Shown: positions 21,682 through 30,477, counted from the first letter of the stretch. The stretch is 38,844 bases of DNA from Patescibacteria group bacterium UBA5532 (GCA_002426885.1 DINU01000016.1:1-38844); one strand, 5' to 3'. Notes: a model not told the origin generated them from the letters alone. Translations and numbers: made by a program.

Positions 21682-22134
21682 TTATCGGACATTCGCATAT
21701 CGCGCAAATGCACGATTTGCTTCTGCCATACGATACACATCTTGTCGTTTTTTTACTGCGAGACCTGTCTCAGTTGCTGCATCGATCAGTTCTTGTGCAA
21801 GGAAAACAGAAAAATCTTTTCCACTTTTTCCACGTGCCGCACCGAGAATCCAGCGAGCAGAGAGAGCAAATGCTCTTCCTGGAGGTACTTCCATAGGAAC
21901 CTGGAATATCGATCCTCCGATACGCTTCGGACGACACTCGATCTTCGGCATCGTATTATCGATCGCTTTCTCGAAAATATCTTCTGGATTATATCCTTTC
22001 TGGCGAAGAATATCGAATGTGTTATTGATAATCTTGTATGCGAGCGTCTTCTTCCCACCTTTCATGATGTAGTTGATAAATTTGAGAAGATGTTCATTTT
22101 GTGTAACAAATGCGACACTACCTTTCGTACTCAT
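21682..22134 (-). CDS. rpsG: 30S ribosomal protein S7
   Basis: A 150-residue uS7: FINYIMKGGKKTLAYKI, PKIECRPKRIGGSIFQVPMEV and ARGKSGKDFSVFLAQELIDA. About a dozen glycines and no TGA. The start context is TTTCTCTTATG. It follows rpsL as usual, but fusA and tuf are not attached. Confidence 0.98.
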   Translation of the reverse strand: MSTKGSVAFVTQNEHLLKFINYIMKGGKKTLAYKIINNTFDILRQKGYNPEDIFEKAIDNTMPKIECRPKRIGGSIFQVPMEVPPGRAFALSARWILGAARGKSGKDFSVFLAQELIDAATETGLAVKKRQDVYRMAEANRAFARYANVR

Positions 22135-22155
22135 AAGAGAAATTAAGAAAAAGAA

Positions 22156-22575
22156 TTATTTTTTTGCCTTTGGCCGTTTTGTCCCGTAGAGTGATCGTCC
22201 CTGACGTCTCTTATCAATCCCCTGACAATCGAGTATACCTCGAACGATATGATATCGTACACCTGGAAGATCTTTTACACGTCCTCATCGGATCATGACG
22301 ACTGAGTGCTCTTGCAGATTATGTCACTCTCATCCGATATACGCGATGACCTCATGTCCATTTGTCAGACGAATCTTCGCGACTTTTCGGAGGGCTGAGT
22401 TTGGCTTCTTCGGAGTAGCTGTGTAGACTTTCAGGCAGACTCATCGACGCTGTGGAGCCTCGATCGAGGAGAATGTCTTCGTCAGAGTATTTCGATTTAC
22501 CTGGAGGGCTGGAGATTTACTTTTTCGAGTAACATCTTTTCGGCGAGTATGAAGGAGCTGATTAATAGTAGGCAT
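22156..22575 (-). CDS. rpsL: 30S ribosomal protein S12
   Basis: A 139-residue uS12. Four TGA codons (45, 82, 84, 97) sit exactly on invariant glycines: PQRRGVC, YIGGEGHNLQEHS (two) and IRGGRVKDLPG. TPKKPNSALRKVA and RVKDLPGVRYH, the decoding-centre loops, are intact. With TGA as stop this gene would vanish from annotation. It is among the strongest evidence for the code. Ends in TAA. Confidence 0.98.
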
Positions 22576-22593
22576 AGGAGGAAGGTGGAAAAA

Positions 22594-22986
22594 TTAACGT
22601 TTTGACCAAGATGGAGACTTTCGGGCCTTATGGAGACCTGGCTTCTTTCGCTCGACTTTACGAGAGTCTCGTGTGAGGAATCCAGCTCATTTTAATGCTT
22701 TTTTCAGATTTTCATCTGTCTTAACGAGTGCACGAGCGATCCCATGTCGGATTGCTTGTGCCTGAGCGCTCTCTCCTCATCCACAGATATCGACTTCGAA
22801 GTGATAGGCATCGTAGACTCCTGCGACTTTCAGTGGAGCATAGACAGTCGAGAAAAGGTCTCCTCGGTGCAGAAACTGATCGACTTTTTTCCCATTGATC
22901 TGAGATTCGCCTTTTCCGCTTCGGAGTTTTACCTTTGCTACAGCTGTTTTCCGTCTTCAAACGGAGTAAGTATAAGAAGAAGTCAT
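22594..22986 (-). CDS. rpsI: 30S ribosomal protein S9
   Basis: A 130-residue uS9. GRRKTAVAKVKL near the start, GESAQAQAIRHGIARAL in the middle, and the AGFLTRDSRKVERKKPGLHKARKSPSWSKR C-terminus that reaches the P-site tRNA. TGA codons at 10 (YxxGRRK), 70 (GGG) and 100 are Gly. Paired with rplM upstream. Confidence 0.97.
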
Positions 22987-22998
22987 AAGAAAAAAGAT

Positions 22999-23433
22999 TT
23001 AAAATTCAGGAAGAGGAGTTGGCTTCTGTGCTTCGTGAGCGTGTGTTGCTCCCGCTTGCACCTTCAGTCGCATAAGCATCGCATTTCGGTGTTTTGTGTG
23101 AGGAATCATTCCGTCGATTGCATGGATCAGGATCTGTGCTGGATCTTTTACTCGCATACGAGAAAGAGGAATTTCCTTCAGTCCACCCATATACTGCGAA
23201 TGTGTTCGATACATTTTCGTGTCTTCTTTTTTTCCCGTTACAGCGATCTTCTCTGCATTAATGACGACGACGTAGTCACCGTTATCAATGTGAGGTGTAT
23301 AATCGACACGATTTCGTCCTGAGAGGGTTCGAGCAATACTCGTCGCGAGGCGACCGAGATTTTTCCCTTCTGCATCGACGATAAACCATTTTCTGTCTTT
23401 ATTTGGGATTGATTTTGCGACAAGAGTTTTCAT
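22999..23433 (-). CDS. rplM: 50S ribosomal protein L13
   Basis: A 144-residue uL13: RKWFIVDAEGKNLGRLATSIARTL, the GDYVVVINAEKIAVTGKK core and GMIPHTKHRNAMLMRLKV. No TGA. Precedes rpsI as in most bacteria. Confidence 0.97.
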   Translation of the reverse strand: MKTLVAKSIPNKDRKWFIVDAEGKNLGRLATSIARTLSGRNRVDYTPHIDNGDYVVVINAEKIAVTGKKEDTKMYRTHSQYMGGLKEIPLSRMRVKDPAQILIHAIDGMIPHTKHRNAMLMRLKVQAGATHAHEAQKPTPLPEF

Positions 23434-23444
23434 AAAAGAAAAAA

Positions 23445-23804
23445 TTATAAAGCGAATTCTATTTTCACGAGTTTTGCAGCATCTCCTACACGATACTGAA
23501 TCGGTGTAATGCGTGTGAATCCGCTCGTGTGGGACTTCATGCTTTCTGCCATCTTCAGAGCCGATCGACTTGCTTCAGGAGTAAACATGATCGAATTCAG
23601 TGAACGGATTTTATTCATTTCCTGCATGTCACTCTGTGCGATCTGCATAACATGGTCGACCTGACTTGCGAGGATACGTGCCTTCTTTTCAGTCGTCACA
23701 AGGGATGAATGAAGGAAAAAACTCGTAATAAGATTTCGCACGATTGCCTTCGTATGAGGGGCATCTCGATGATTGATTCGTATGTTTTTAACTCGGTGTC
23801 TCAT
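23445..23804 (-). CDS. rplQ: 50S ribosomal protein L17
   Basis: A 119-residue bL17. MRHRVKNIRINHRDAPHTKAIVRNL is the family start, and the end PIQYRVGDAAKLVKIEF fits. I take the ATG before RHRVK; an upstream start would add a poly-Phe stretch that is really the U-rich leader. No TGA. Confidence 0.95.
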   Translation of the reverse strand: MRHRVKNIRINHRDAPHTKAIVRNLITSFFLHSSLVTTEKKARILASQVDHVMQIAQSDMQEMNKIRSLNSIMFTPEASRSALKMAESMKSHTSGFTRITPIQYRVGDAAKLVKIEFAL

Positions 23805-23823
23805 AAGAAAAAAGAAAAAGAAA

Positions 23824-24801
23824 TTATTCGTCGCCAAGAAGTTTTACACCGCGAGCTCGGAGAGCATCACGCACTTCTGTCATAGCTTTTTTTCAGAATC
23901 ATTTTATAGAAGAGAGCTTTGCTTCTGTACACTTCGAAAGTGCTTCGATAGAGAGAATCTCTCCATTTACGAGGGCATTCAGTGTACGAGGCGAAAGTCC
24001 CATGATTTCGATCGGTGTGTATGTTTCTTTCTCGAGTTCTGTCTTCACTTCTTGTTTTTCACGTTCCATAACTTCATGGATATTCGCGATGAATTCACCT
24101 CCGACCTGAAGTGCATCTTCGTTAAACAGTGAAAAATACGATTCGAGCATTTTCCCTGAGAACTTCAGTACATCAGAAGGAGACATTGCTCCATTCGTGC
24201 GGATAACAAATTCGAGAGAATCGAGATTGGTGATTTCTCCGTAGCGAGTATTTACGATCTCATATCGAGTATTTTCTACTGGTGAGAAATTCGCATCGAT
24301 CACGAGAACCTGTGGATCTTCTTCTCTTTTTTTCAGTTCTTCTATACCGATATATCCGACTCCTTTCTCGACGCGGATCTCGAAGCTGAGATCAAATCCT
24401 TCATCGACAGTCGTGATATACATGTCTTTATTCGTGACGGTAATCCCATTGACTTCTTTGATATCTGCTGCTGTTAATTTTCCTGATTGTTTCTTCTGAA
24501 CCTTAAGCCATTCTATTCCGTTCGTCGGCATATCGACGACGAGTCACTTGAGATTCAGCATAATATCAAGGACTGATTCTCGAATACCGGGAAGATTCAT
24601 ATACTCATGTGCGACGTGAGGAATCTTGATCCCTGTGACACGCGCCCCTGGAATAGACGAGAGCATAACCCGACGAAGTGAATTTCCGATCGTTACACCA
24701 TAACCACTCGGGAGGGGTCCGATGATAAACCGCTCCTCATTCTCAGAGAGAACTTCTCGTTGGATCTTGAGTACACCGATGACAGAATGAAGAATGTGCA
24801 T
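23824..24801 (-). CDS. rpoA: RNA polymerase subunit alpha
   Basis: A 325-residue alpha subunit. The N-terminal dimerisation domain has PLPSGYGVTIGNSLRRVMLSSIPG and LNLKGLVV; the C-terminal domain has the ILSIEALSKCTEAKLSSIKGFGKKAMTEV helix-hairpin-helix. TGA at codon 86 is the Gly of the near-universal LNLKG, and codons 301 and 303 fall in the GFGKK turn. Ends in TAA. Followed by rplQ as usual. Confidence 0.98.
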
Positions 24802-24826
24802 AGTTGGGAAATAGAATGAAGAAATA

Positions 24827-25447
24827 CTATTTCGAATAAAATTCGATAATACGCTGTGTGTCGATCATACTATCAAAATCTTTCTTTTCAGGAACTCCAG
24901 AGACTGTGATAGTAAGGTCTTTTGGATTGATAGTCAGCCATGATGCCTGTGAAAGTGTCGCTGCGCTATTTTTTTCGGAGAATGCTCGGAACTCTTCGAG
25001 GAGTGACTTATAGAGTGTCGATTCCTTCATTTTTTCTTTCAGAGAAATAACGTCACCGACGCTCATCTGGTATGAAGGAATGTTTACTTTTTTCCCATTT
25101 ACGAGGAAATGTGAGTGATTTACTGCCTGGCGAGACTGCATGATCGTACGACCAAAGTTCGCACGGAATACGACGTTATCGAAGCGCATCTCGAGGAGAT
25201 GGAGGAAGTTATCACCCGTCACACCCTGCATACGAATCGCTCGATCGTAGTAGCGTCGAAATTGCTTCTCAGAAAGACCAAATTGTCTTTTTGCTGCCTG
25301 CTTTTTACGAAGCTGAACACCATACTCCGAGAGTTTTGGCGTACGCCCTTTTTTCTTCGGATCAGTATTCGTGTTGTATTTTTCTGTCCCGAAAAGATTA
25401 TATCCTTCGCGACGACAGAGTTTTACTTTAGGTCCAGTATAACGCAT
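24827..25447 (-). CDS. rpsD: 30S ribosomal protein S4
   Basis: A 206-residue uS4: MRYTGPKVKLCRREGYNLFG, the FGLSEKQFRRYYDRA block and the S4 RNA-binding domain LEMRFDNVVFRANFGRTIMQSRQAVNHSHFLVNGKKVNIPS. About a dozen glycines and no TGA. Located between rpsK and rpoA, the standard alpha-operon order. Confidence 0.98.
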   Translation of the reverse strand: MRYTGPKVKLCRREGYNLFGTEKYNTNTDPKKKGRTPKLSEYGVQLRKKQAAKRQFGLSEKQFRRYYDRAIRMQGVTGDNFLHLLEMRFDNVVFRANFGRTIMQSRQAVNHSHFLVNGKKVNIPSYQMSVGDVISLKEKMKESTLYKSLLEEFRAFSEKNSAATLSQASWLTINPKDLTITVSGVPEKKDFDSMIDTQRIIEFYSK

Positions 25448-25466
25448 AGAAAAGAGTAAATGGAAA

Positions 25467-25856
25467 TTAGAGTTTTCGGATTTTTTGTTTTCGACATCCG
25501 TTATGTGGAACGGGAGTTATGTCGTAAATAGCGGTGATCTCGACTCCAGCATTTGAAACACCTCGGATTGCTTGTTCTCGTCCAGCACCGATCCCCTTCA
25601 TGTAGATGATCGCTCTTTCAGAATTGTGAAGTGTTTTTGCTTTTGTGACTGCTTGTTCGCTTACCATCTGTGCTGCATACGGAGTCGCTTCACGCGCCCC
25701 CTTAAATCCAGCAGTACCACCAGAAGACCATGTAAGGACATTTCCTTCTGTATCTGACACGACAATGTGCGTGTTATTGAGAGTGGCATTGATAGAGATA
25801 ACCACGTCACTGATGTTTTTACGAGTTTTTTTAGAACGTTTTAGGACTGGAGCCAT
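25467..25856 (-). CDS. rpsK: 30S ribosomal protein S11
   Basis: A 129-residue uS11: THIVVSDTEGNVLTWSSGGTAGFKGARE, VKGIGAGREQAIRG-type motif (MKGIGAGREQAIRG) and the PHNGCRKQKIRKL end, where many bacteria have GCRPPKRRRV. No TGA. Confidence 0.98.
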   Translation of the reverse strand: MAPVLKRSKKTRKNISDVVISINATLNNTHIVVSDTEGNVLTWSSGGTAGFKGAREATPYAAQMVSEQAVTKAKTLHNSERAIIYMKGIGAGREQAIRGVSNAGVEITAIYDITPVPHNGCRKQKIRKL

Positions 25857-25883
25857 AAGTTATAGAAAAATAGAGAGCAGAAA

Positions 25884-26249
25884 TTATTTCTTTTTATTCA
25901 TGACCGTGACCGCTTTCCCCTTACGAGTACGAGCGTTCGTCTTCGTGCGCTGTCCACGAACTGGAAGGCGCTTCTTATGTCGAAGACCACGATATGATCC
26001 GATTTCTTGGAGTCTTTTAATATTTCCAGAGACATCTCGTCGGAGATCTCATTCGATCACATGGTGCTTCAGTTCGTCTCGGATTTTATCGAGCTCTTCT
26101 TCTGAGAGATCTCACATTTTTCGATTCCATTCGATACCGACTTTGGAGAGGATTTTCTGTGCAAGAGGACGTCCGACACCATACAAGTACATGAGAGAAA
26201 TCTCTGCATGTTTTCCGTCTGGAAGGTTGATTCAAGCTATTCGAGCCAT
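25884..26249 (-). CDS. rpsM: 30S ribosomal protein S13
   Basis: A 121-residue uS13 missed by standard-code calling because of TGA at codons 6, 46 and 67. Read as Gly they give the family's MARIAGINLP start and the VIEGDLRRDV motif. The end SYRGLRHKKRLPVRGQRTKTNARTRKGK is diagnostic. Confidence 0.97.
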
Positions 26250-26279
26250 AGAAATAAGAAAAAGAAAGTCAAAAAGAAA

Positions 26280-26393
26280 TTATCCCTGTCGTTGCTTATG
26301 TTTTGGTTCGGCACAGATAACGCGCACAACACCCTTTCGACGAATGATCGAGCATTTATTACAAATCTTTTTTACTGAAGGACGTACTTTCAT
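26280..26393 (-). CDS. rpmJ: 50S ribosomal protein L36
   Basis: A 37-residue bL36 too short for most ORF callers: MKVRPSVKKICNKCSIIRR then VICAEPKHKQRQG. The CxxC…C…H zinc set is complete. Located between infA and rpsM as in many alpha operons. Confidence 0.97.
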   Translation of the reverse strand: MKVRPSVKKICNKCSIIRRKGVVRVICAEPKHKQRQG

Positions 26394-26404
26394 AGGTGAG
26401 AAAA

Positions 26405-26698
26405 TTACGAAGCGGATGAAGAGTTTCGGTGATTTCGAGGGGTGTATCGTGGACCGTTCTGAGAAGCCTGTGTCGGCTTTCGGAAGGTGATCCGACCTCG
26501 TGTCAGATCGTATGGAGTAAGCTCCACAGTCACTGTATCCCCTGGAATAAGCCGTATAAGATGTCTCTGCATTTTTCCTGATACATAGGCCCGAATCACC
26601 ATGTTATTGAAGTTTTCTGGTAATTGGACCTCAAAAACAGCTCAAGGAAGTGACTTGAGTACGACTCACTCCACCTCGATTTTGTCTTCTTTTGGCAT
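26405..26698 (-). CDS. infA: Translation initiation factor IF-1
   Basis: A 97-residue IF-1 with an OB fold: MPKEDKIEVEG, the core YVSGKMQRHLIRLIPGDTVTVELTPYDLTRGRITFR, and a longer than usual polar tail (…NHRNSSSAS). TGA codons 11 and 19 are glycines in VEGVV and LPGAV. First gene of the operon. Confidence 0.97.
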
Positions 26699-26743
26699 AG
26701 AGATGCGTATCTAAGGAAAAGAGATACAAATTTTAGCCCACGT

Positions 26744-26771
26744 AGTATATAAAGAAGTTATAATAATGCAA
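26744..26771 (-). promoter_or_regulatory. Promoter of the infA-nusB ribosomal operon
   Basis: The reverse complement gives -35 TTGCAT (26766-26771), a 16-nt spacer and -10 TATACT (26744-26749), about 40 nt before infA. No comparable internal promoter was seen in the 14-gene block. Confidence 0.7.
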
Positions 26772-26936
26772 AAGATTTTTTCATTTGGCAATAGCTTTTT
26801 TCGGAAAAAGGCAGAAAATACTCGAGCTCTTCTGATAATAATGAGGATAACTGCGATCAAAAAAACTATTCAGAAACTCATTTTTTTCGTAGAAAAGTGA
26901 CGTTTTTATCACATTTTTATGATAAAAAGAAGACAC

Positions 26937-26967
26937 AATAATAGAGACCTGGGAAGTCTCTATTATT
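26937..26967. terminator. Terminator after the membrane-protein gene
   Basis: Twelve-base arms AATAATAGAGAC / GTCTCTATTATT with a 7-nt loop, 13 nt past the stop codon of the gene at 26980. T-tracts are poor, so termination may be partial. Confidence 0.6.
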
Positions 26968-26979
26968 CATATACATATA

Positions 26980-27429
26980 TTATTGTCCAGATGAAGTCAT
27001 GGTCTCTCCAGATGCAGTCGCATCATCAGTCGGGATAACGACTCCTGAAAGACTCATCCCTGTAAGTGTCACGCCTCCACCCTGCAGCGGAGATGTCAAA
27101 CATGCAGCATTTATGATACCGATATTCCGTCCTGAATCGACTGGAAAGAGAATCATATAATTACATCCTGCCATGAACTGCTGTTCGAGACCCTGCCGAA
27201 GTTCGACAAGCGTCTGACGGATTCCCTGCTCAAAATCTGCATTTCCGATCCCCTGAACCTGTATCGATCCCGTCTGTGTCGTCCATGGAAAGTCTGGAAT
27301 CTGTCGACCATTTACGATCGTGTATGCGAGAGTATATATCGTAAATAACGATGCAAGAATCACCCAAAGTCATCCGAGAATTCTGAGAAGCGAAGGATTC
27401 TGTCTTTTACGAGGCATTCTTTCTTCCAT
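26980..27429 (-). CDS. Single-pass membrane protein, unknown
   Basis: A 149-residue frame starting MEERMPRKRQNPSLLRILG, one TGA (codon 20) inside the start of the only hydrophobic helix (LWVILASLFTIYTLAYTIV), then an extracytoplasmic domain with a Thr/Ser/Gly-rich tail. The second ATG (27417) is an alternative start. A type II anchored surface or pilus accessory protein is possible; no family recognised. Confidence 0.65.
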
Positions 27430-27458
27430 AGTGAGAAATTATGAATAAAACAGGCAGG

Positions 27459-27487
27459 ATTATATGGACAGTAAGAAAGTTTGCCAG
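27459..27487 (-). promoter_or_regulatory. Putative promoter of the 26980-27429 gene
   Basis: The reverse complement shows a perfect TATAAT (27459-27464) and a weak -35 (CTGGCA) 17 nt away, about 30 nt before the start codon. Confidence 0.45.
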
Positions 27488-27571
27488 AGAATTTCTATTG
27501 ACAGGAGAGAGCTTTATCGCACTGTAAGGGAAATCCTGCATAGAAATACACCTCGGAAGTCCGCAGGTATG

Positions 27572-28384
27572 CTACCCTTCGGAAATCGCTCCTCTCGGAT
27601 CGTGCGCGAGTAAATCTTCCCAGTCTGCAAGTGAGAGTCGCTCGGATCTGACGGTCGTATCATATCCCCGCGATGAGAGCCATGTCTCGAGAAATTCGAT
27701 GGGAAATCGGCTCCGCAGATTCGAGGAGAGTGTCTTACGAGGCTGGGAAAATGCCTCTCGCCAGAGCGTCTGAAAATATGCTTCTCGTGCACGATCGCGT
27801 ACATGTCTCAGAGTAAAACCAAGCACGATAGAGTCCACTTTCGGCGCCGGTGTAAAGGCATCTCTTGGTACATCAGCGACCTTCCAGATATGAGTCGTAC
27901 GATACTCGATGAGGAGAGAAAAATACGAGCTTTTTCTTTTTTTCTGGGATCCTGCCAGAATCTTCTCTCAGACTTCCTTCTGCATGAGAATCACCATAGA
28001 TGCTGGAGTATCATCGAGCGTATAGAGGAAATGAGTGAAAATCGGCGACGTAATATAGTATGGGATATTCCCAATGACGGAATACTCAGGGATTCATGAT
28101 ACCTGCCGGGGTACGAATGTCAGAATATCCTGCTCATAGAGTGTAACATCTGTATCAGGATATGTACCGATCCATTCTCGGAGCATACGCGTCATATCAG
28201 GATCGATCTCTACGAGATCGAGCGTATGAGGCTTCCGTGCGAGAATCTCCTCCGTGAGAGCACCATACCCCGGACCGATCTCGACGATATGTCCATCAGT
28301 GATCGGGATCGCACTCGCAATCTTCTCGAGTATCACCTGATCTTTGAGAAAATTCTGTCAGTACTGTTTTTTTGCTCGGAGCAT
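27572..28384 (-). CDS. rsmA: 16S rRNA dimethyladenosine transferase
   Basis: A 270-residue KsgA/RsmA that dimethylates the two adjacent adenines in 16S helix 45. Motifs: KKQYGQNFLKD (TGA codon 9 is its Gly), VEIGPGYGALTEEIL (SAM site) and GNIPYYITSPIF (catalytic motif IV). Two further TGA codons follow PRQVS and MQKEV. The C-terminal RRAFSQPRKT-like EAFSQPRKTLSSNL helix is present. Notable because the 16S tail next to its target helix is altered here. Ends in TAG. Confidence 0.95.
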
Positions 28385-28453
28385 GAAGGGAAATAAACGA
28401 TGAAACAAATGATAAAAATATTCCGATAAGAACGCAATGTACTCGGAAAAACC

Positions 28454-29143
28454 CTACTGTGTCGGAGCGATACTCGGATTCTTGACACGCGCATCGACTT
28501 TTTTCACGGCGAGCTGAAGACGGGTAATGTAGCGATTCAGCGCATCGAGCAGTGTGCTATACTGCGTCTTCGTCGTATCCATCCATGTATTATAGTCATT
28601 GGTAAATGATCTGCCAAGTGCGCGTGATGCGATCATCCACGCCATATCAGAATACGCCTTCATCTTGCGTCCGACGAGTGCCTGACATCCCTCTGCATCG
28701 ACTCCGTCGGGGAGATTCTGGAGGACGGTCGCATCCGTCACGAGATACTGTTTTGCGATCAGTGTCTCCTCGATCGCCTGCGTACATCCAGAGAGATAGC
28801 GCGTCACGTACGCACTCTCGGTGTCTTCTGGTGGTGGAGAAAGGGAAAAAATCCGAATCGTCTCGGTCCAGTCTGCGAGATCCTTCGAGCGCTTGGTCGA
28901 GAGCTCCTCGAGCTTCGCACGGACCTCCTCATCGATCGGAGTAAAAAGAAGACTCACTGCCGACTGATACGAGCGGATTGCCCGCTCATCTTCTATCACA
29001 AGCGGACAGACATACTCTGTGATACTTCTCGGATTCGTGGAGTCGATACAGGCGAGAATCTTATCCGTGTATTCTGTCTTTTCTTCGAGAGAAAAAACCA
29101 GACTCGGAACCAGCAAAAACACGATAATAAGCAGATATTTCAT
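28454..29143 (-). CDS. Secreted helical protein, unknown
   Basis: A 229-residue protein with a clear signal peptide (MKYLLIIVFLLVPSLVFS) followed by a mostly helical, acidic and Cys-containing mature part; it ends with NPSIAPTQ. No TGA. It closes a three-gene set with 29164-29412 and 29497-30477 on the same strand. No family recognised. Confidence 0.75.
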   Translation of the reverse strand: MKYLLIIVFLLVPSLVFSLEEKTEYTDKILACIDSTNPRSITEYVCPLVIEDERAIRSYQSAVSLLFTPIDEEVRAKLEELSTKRSKDLADWTETIRIFSLSPPPEDTESAYVTRYLSGCTQAIEETLIAKQYLVTDATVLQNLPDGVDAEGCQALVGRKMKAYSDMAWMIASRALGRSFTNDYNTWMDTTKTQYSTLLDALNRYITRLQLAVKKVDARVKNPSIAPTQ

Positions 29144-29163
29144 AGAGCGAGTTTATGCTTTTT

Positions 29164-29412
29164 TTATTTTCTTCAGAAAATCCGCTTCCAGAAAGACGGC
29201 TTCTCCTCCTCGAAAAGACTCAGCTGATCTTGATTCTCATTTTGCAGAGACTGATTTTTTTTGTCTTTTTTTCGCTTAATACCGTAGATCGACGCGAGAA
29301 CACCTCCGAGAAGGATTCATGTCACGATCGTGTCGACTTTTTTCAGTCATCCCTTCGGAGTGAGGGGAATATTCTCTTCTTCAGAGATATCGAGTTTTTT
29401 TCTTCAGAACAT
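29164..29412 (-). CDS. Small membrane protein with charged tail
   Basis: An 82-residue frame with four TGA codons, hidden under the standard code. It has one helix around TIVTGILLGGVLASIYGI flanked by lysines, then a highly charged tail (KRKKDKKNQSLQNENQDQLSLFEEEKPSFWKR). ATG follows TTTCCCCT; ends in TAA. It lies 20 nt before the secreted protein gene downstream, so the two are likely co-transcribed. Function unknown. Confidence 0.65.
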
Positions 29413-29448
29413 AGGGGAAATATAAGTATTCGAGGAAATTCTATGAGT

Positions 29449-29457
29449 ATTGTATCA
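29449..29457 (-). promoter_or_regulatory. Extended -10 promoter for 29412/29143 genes
   Basis: The reverse complement reads TGATACAAT, an extended -10 (TGn plus TACAAT), about 37 nt before the small membrane gene. No convincing -35 is seen. Confidence 0.4.
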
Positions 29458-29496
29458 GATTTCTCGAAAAATAAAATGTTGTTTGCTTTTTTCTTG

Positions 29497-30477
29497 CTAC
29501 ATCGGTGGCGGATTTTTACTCTGGGCATTCACAGCTTTCTGGAAGAACTGAGAGAGTGGATTCATGAAGTTTTTCAGATTTTCACGGAACTGAATGTAGT
29601 CGTCTGTGAGGACGAGAAGTAAAATATGAATGCCGTACGTGCGCTCCATCTCACCATACGCGACGAACGCCTGACTGTAGACATCCTTCGCACGTGTGAT
29701 CTCGTTCTGGATCTGAGAAGTGGCATTTTCGAAGAGGAAGATGAGCTGATCTGTGTTCTGGAGTGTCACCTGACTGACTCCGAGATTTTTCCGTGCCTCT
29801 TGCTCGGTGGAGATGAGTGTATTCATCTGGACCTCCATATTGGTCTCGACATATGCGAGATAATGACGATAGACGCAGTACTGATAGAGTGTCGCATCGA
29901 GAATCTCTCGCTTCGTATCGATACCACTCATATCGATCGACTTACAAGAATGCGTCGTAGACTCTTCCTGAAGCGCCTCACGCATCGCCTCGAGCTTGGT
30001 ACGGATCTCGGTCATGCCATTATTATTGCGATCGATCTGATCTTCGAGACGCTCGATCACCTGGATTCGCCCCTCGATAATCCCGCATGCGTAGATCTGA
30101 TCCATGATCGTCCGATACTGCACCCCCGCAAGTCGCACAGAGGTAAATACCGATCCATCGACATCCGTCGTGTCGAGCGCTTGCTCGATCATATTCTGCA
30201 GGTATACATCCTGTGTCTGACTCGGCTGCTCCGTCCAGCGCTCTGCGATGGTCGCTCCCGACAGAGCTGGATACTCCGGTCTCAGGGTGGTAAATGTCGT
30301 GCTATTCTTATAGTCCGCCCACGGGACATCAGGACTCTCGCAGATATCCTGCACTGCCTGAATATACTTCTCATAGGTATCGATGAGCCCGACATCATCT
30401 CCACTCGAAGCGAAAGTCGTCAGTGGAAGTGCTCCGATGAGCATGATGAAAAAAGATTTCTGTGGGAAAATATTCAT
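29497..30477 (-). CDS. Secreted coiled helical protein, unknown
   Basis: A 326-residue protein: signal peptide MNIFPQKSFFIMLIGALPLTTFASS, then long charged helices (IIEGRIQVIERLEDQID, MTEIRTKLEAMREALQEE) suggestive of a coiled coil, a hydrophobic stretch GIHILLLVL near 290, and a Pro-rich end NPPPM. No TGA. It shares with the 28454 protein the Asn-Pro/Pro-rich end and spaced cysteines, perhaps a distant relationship. The start is set by a promoter whose -10 is 6 nt before this ATG. Confidence 0.75.
   Translation of the reverse strand: MNIFPQKSFFIMLIGALPLTTFASSGDDVGLIDTYEKYIQAVQDICESPDVPWADYKNSTTFTTLRPEYPALSGATIAERWTEQPSQTQDVYLQNMIEQALDTTDVDGSVFTSVRLAGVQYRTIMDQIYACGIIEGRIQVIERLEDQIDRNNNGMTEIRTKLEAMREALQEESTTHSCKSIDMSGIDTKREILDATLYQYCVYRHYLAYVETNMEVQMNTLISTEQEARKNLGVSQVTLQNTDQLIFLFENATSQIQNEITRAKDVYSQAFVAYGEMERTYGIHILLLVLTDDYIQFRENLKNFMNPLSQFFQKAVNAQSKNPPPM

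Noticed and set aside
25645..26490. Long open frame (about 280 codons) on the plus strand
   Set aside because: It is antisense to rpsM, rpmJ and infA, which are certain; the translation is Ser/Arg-rich with no family features.
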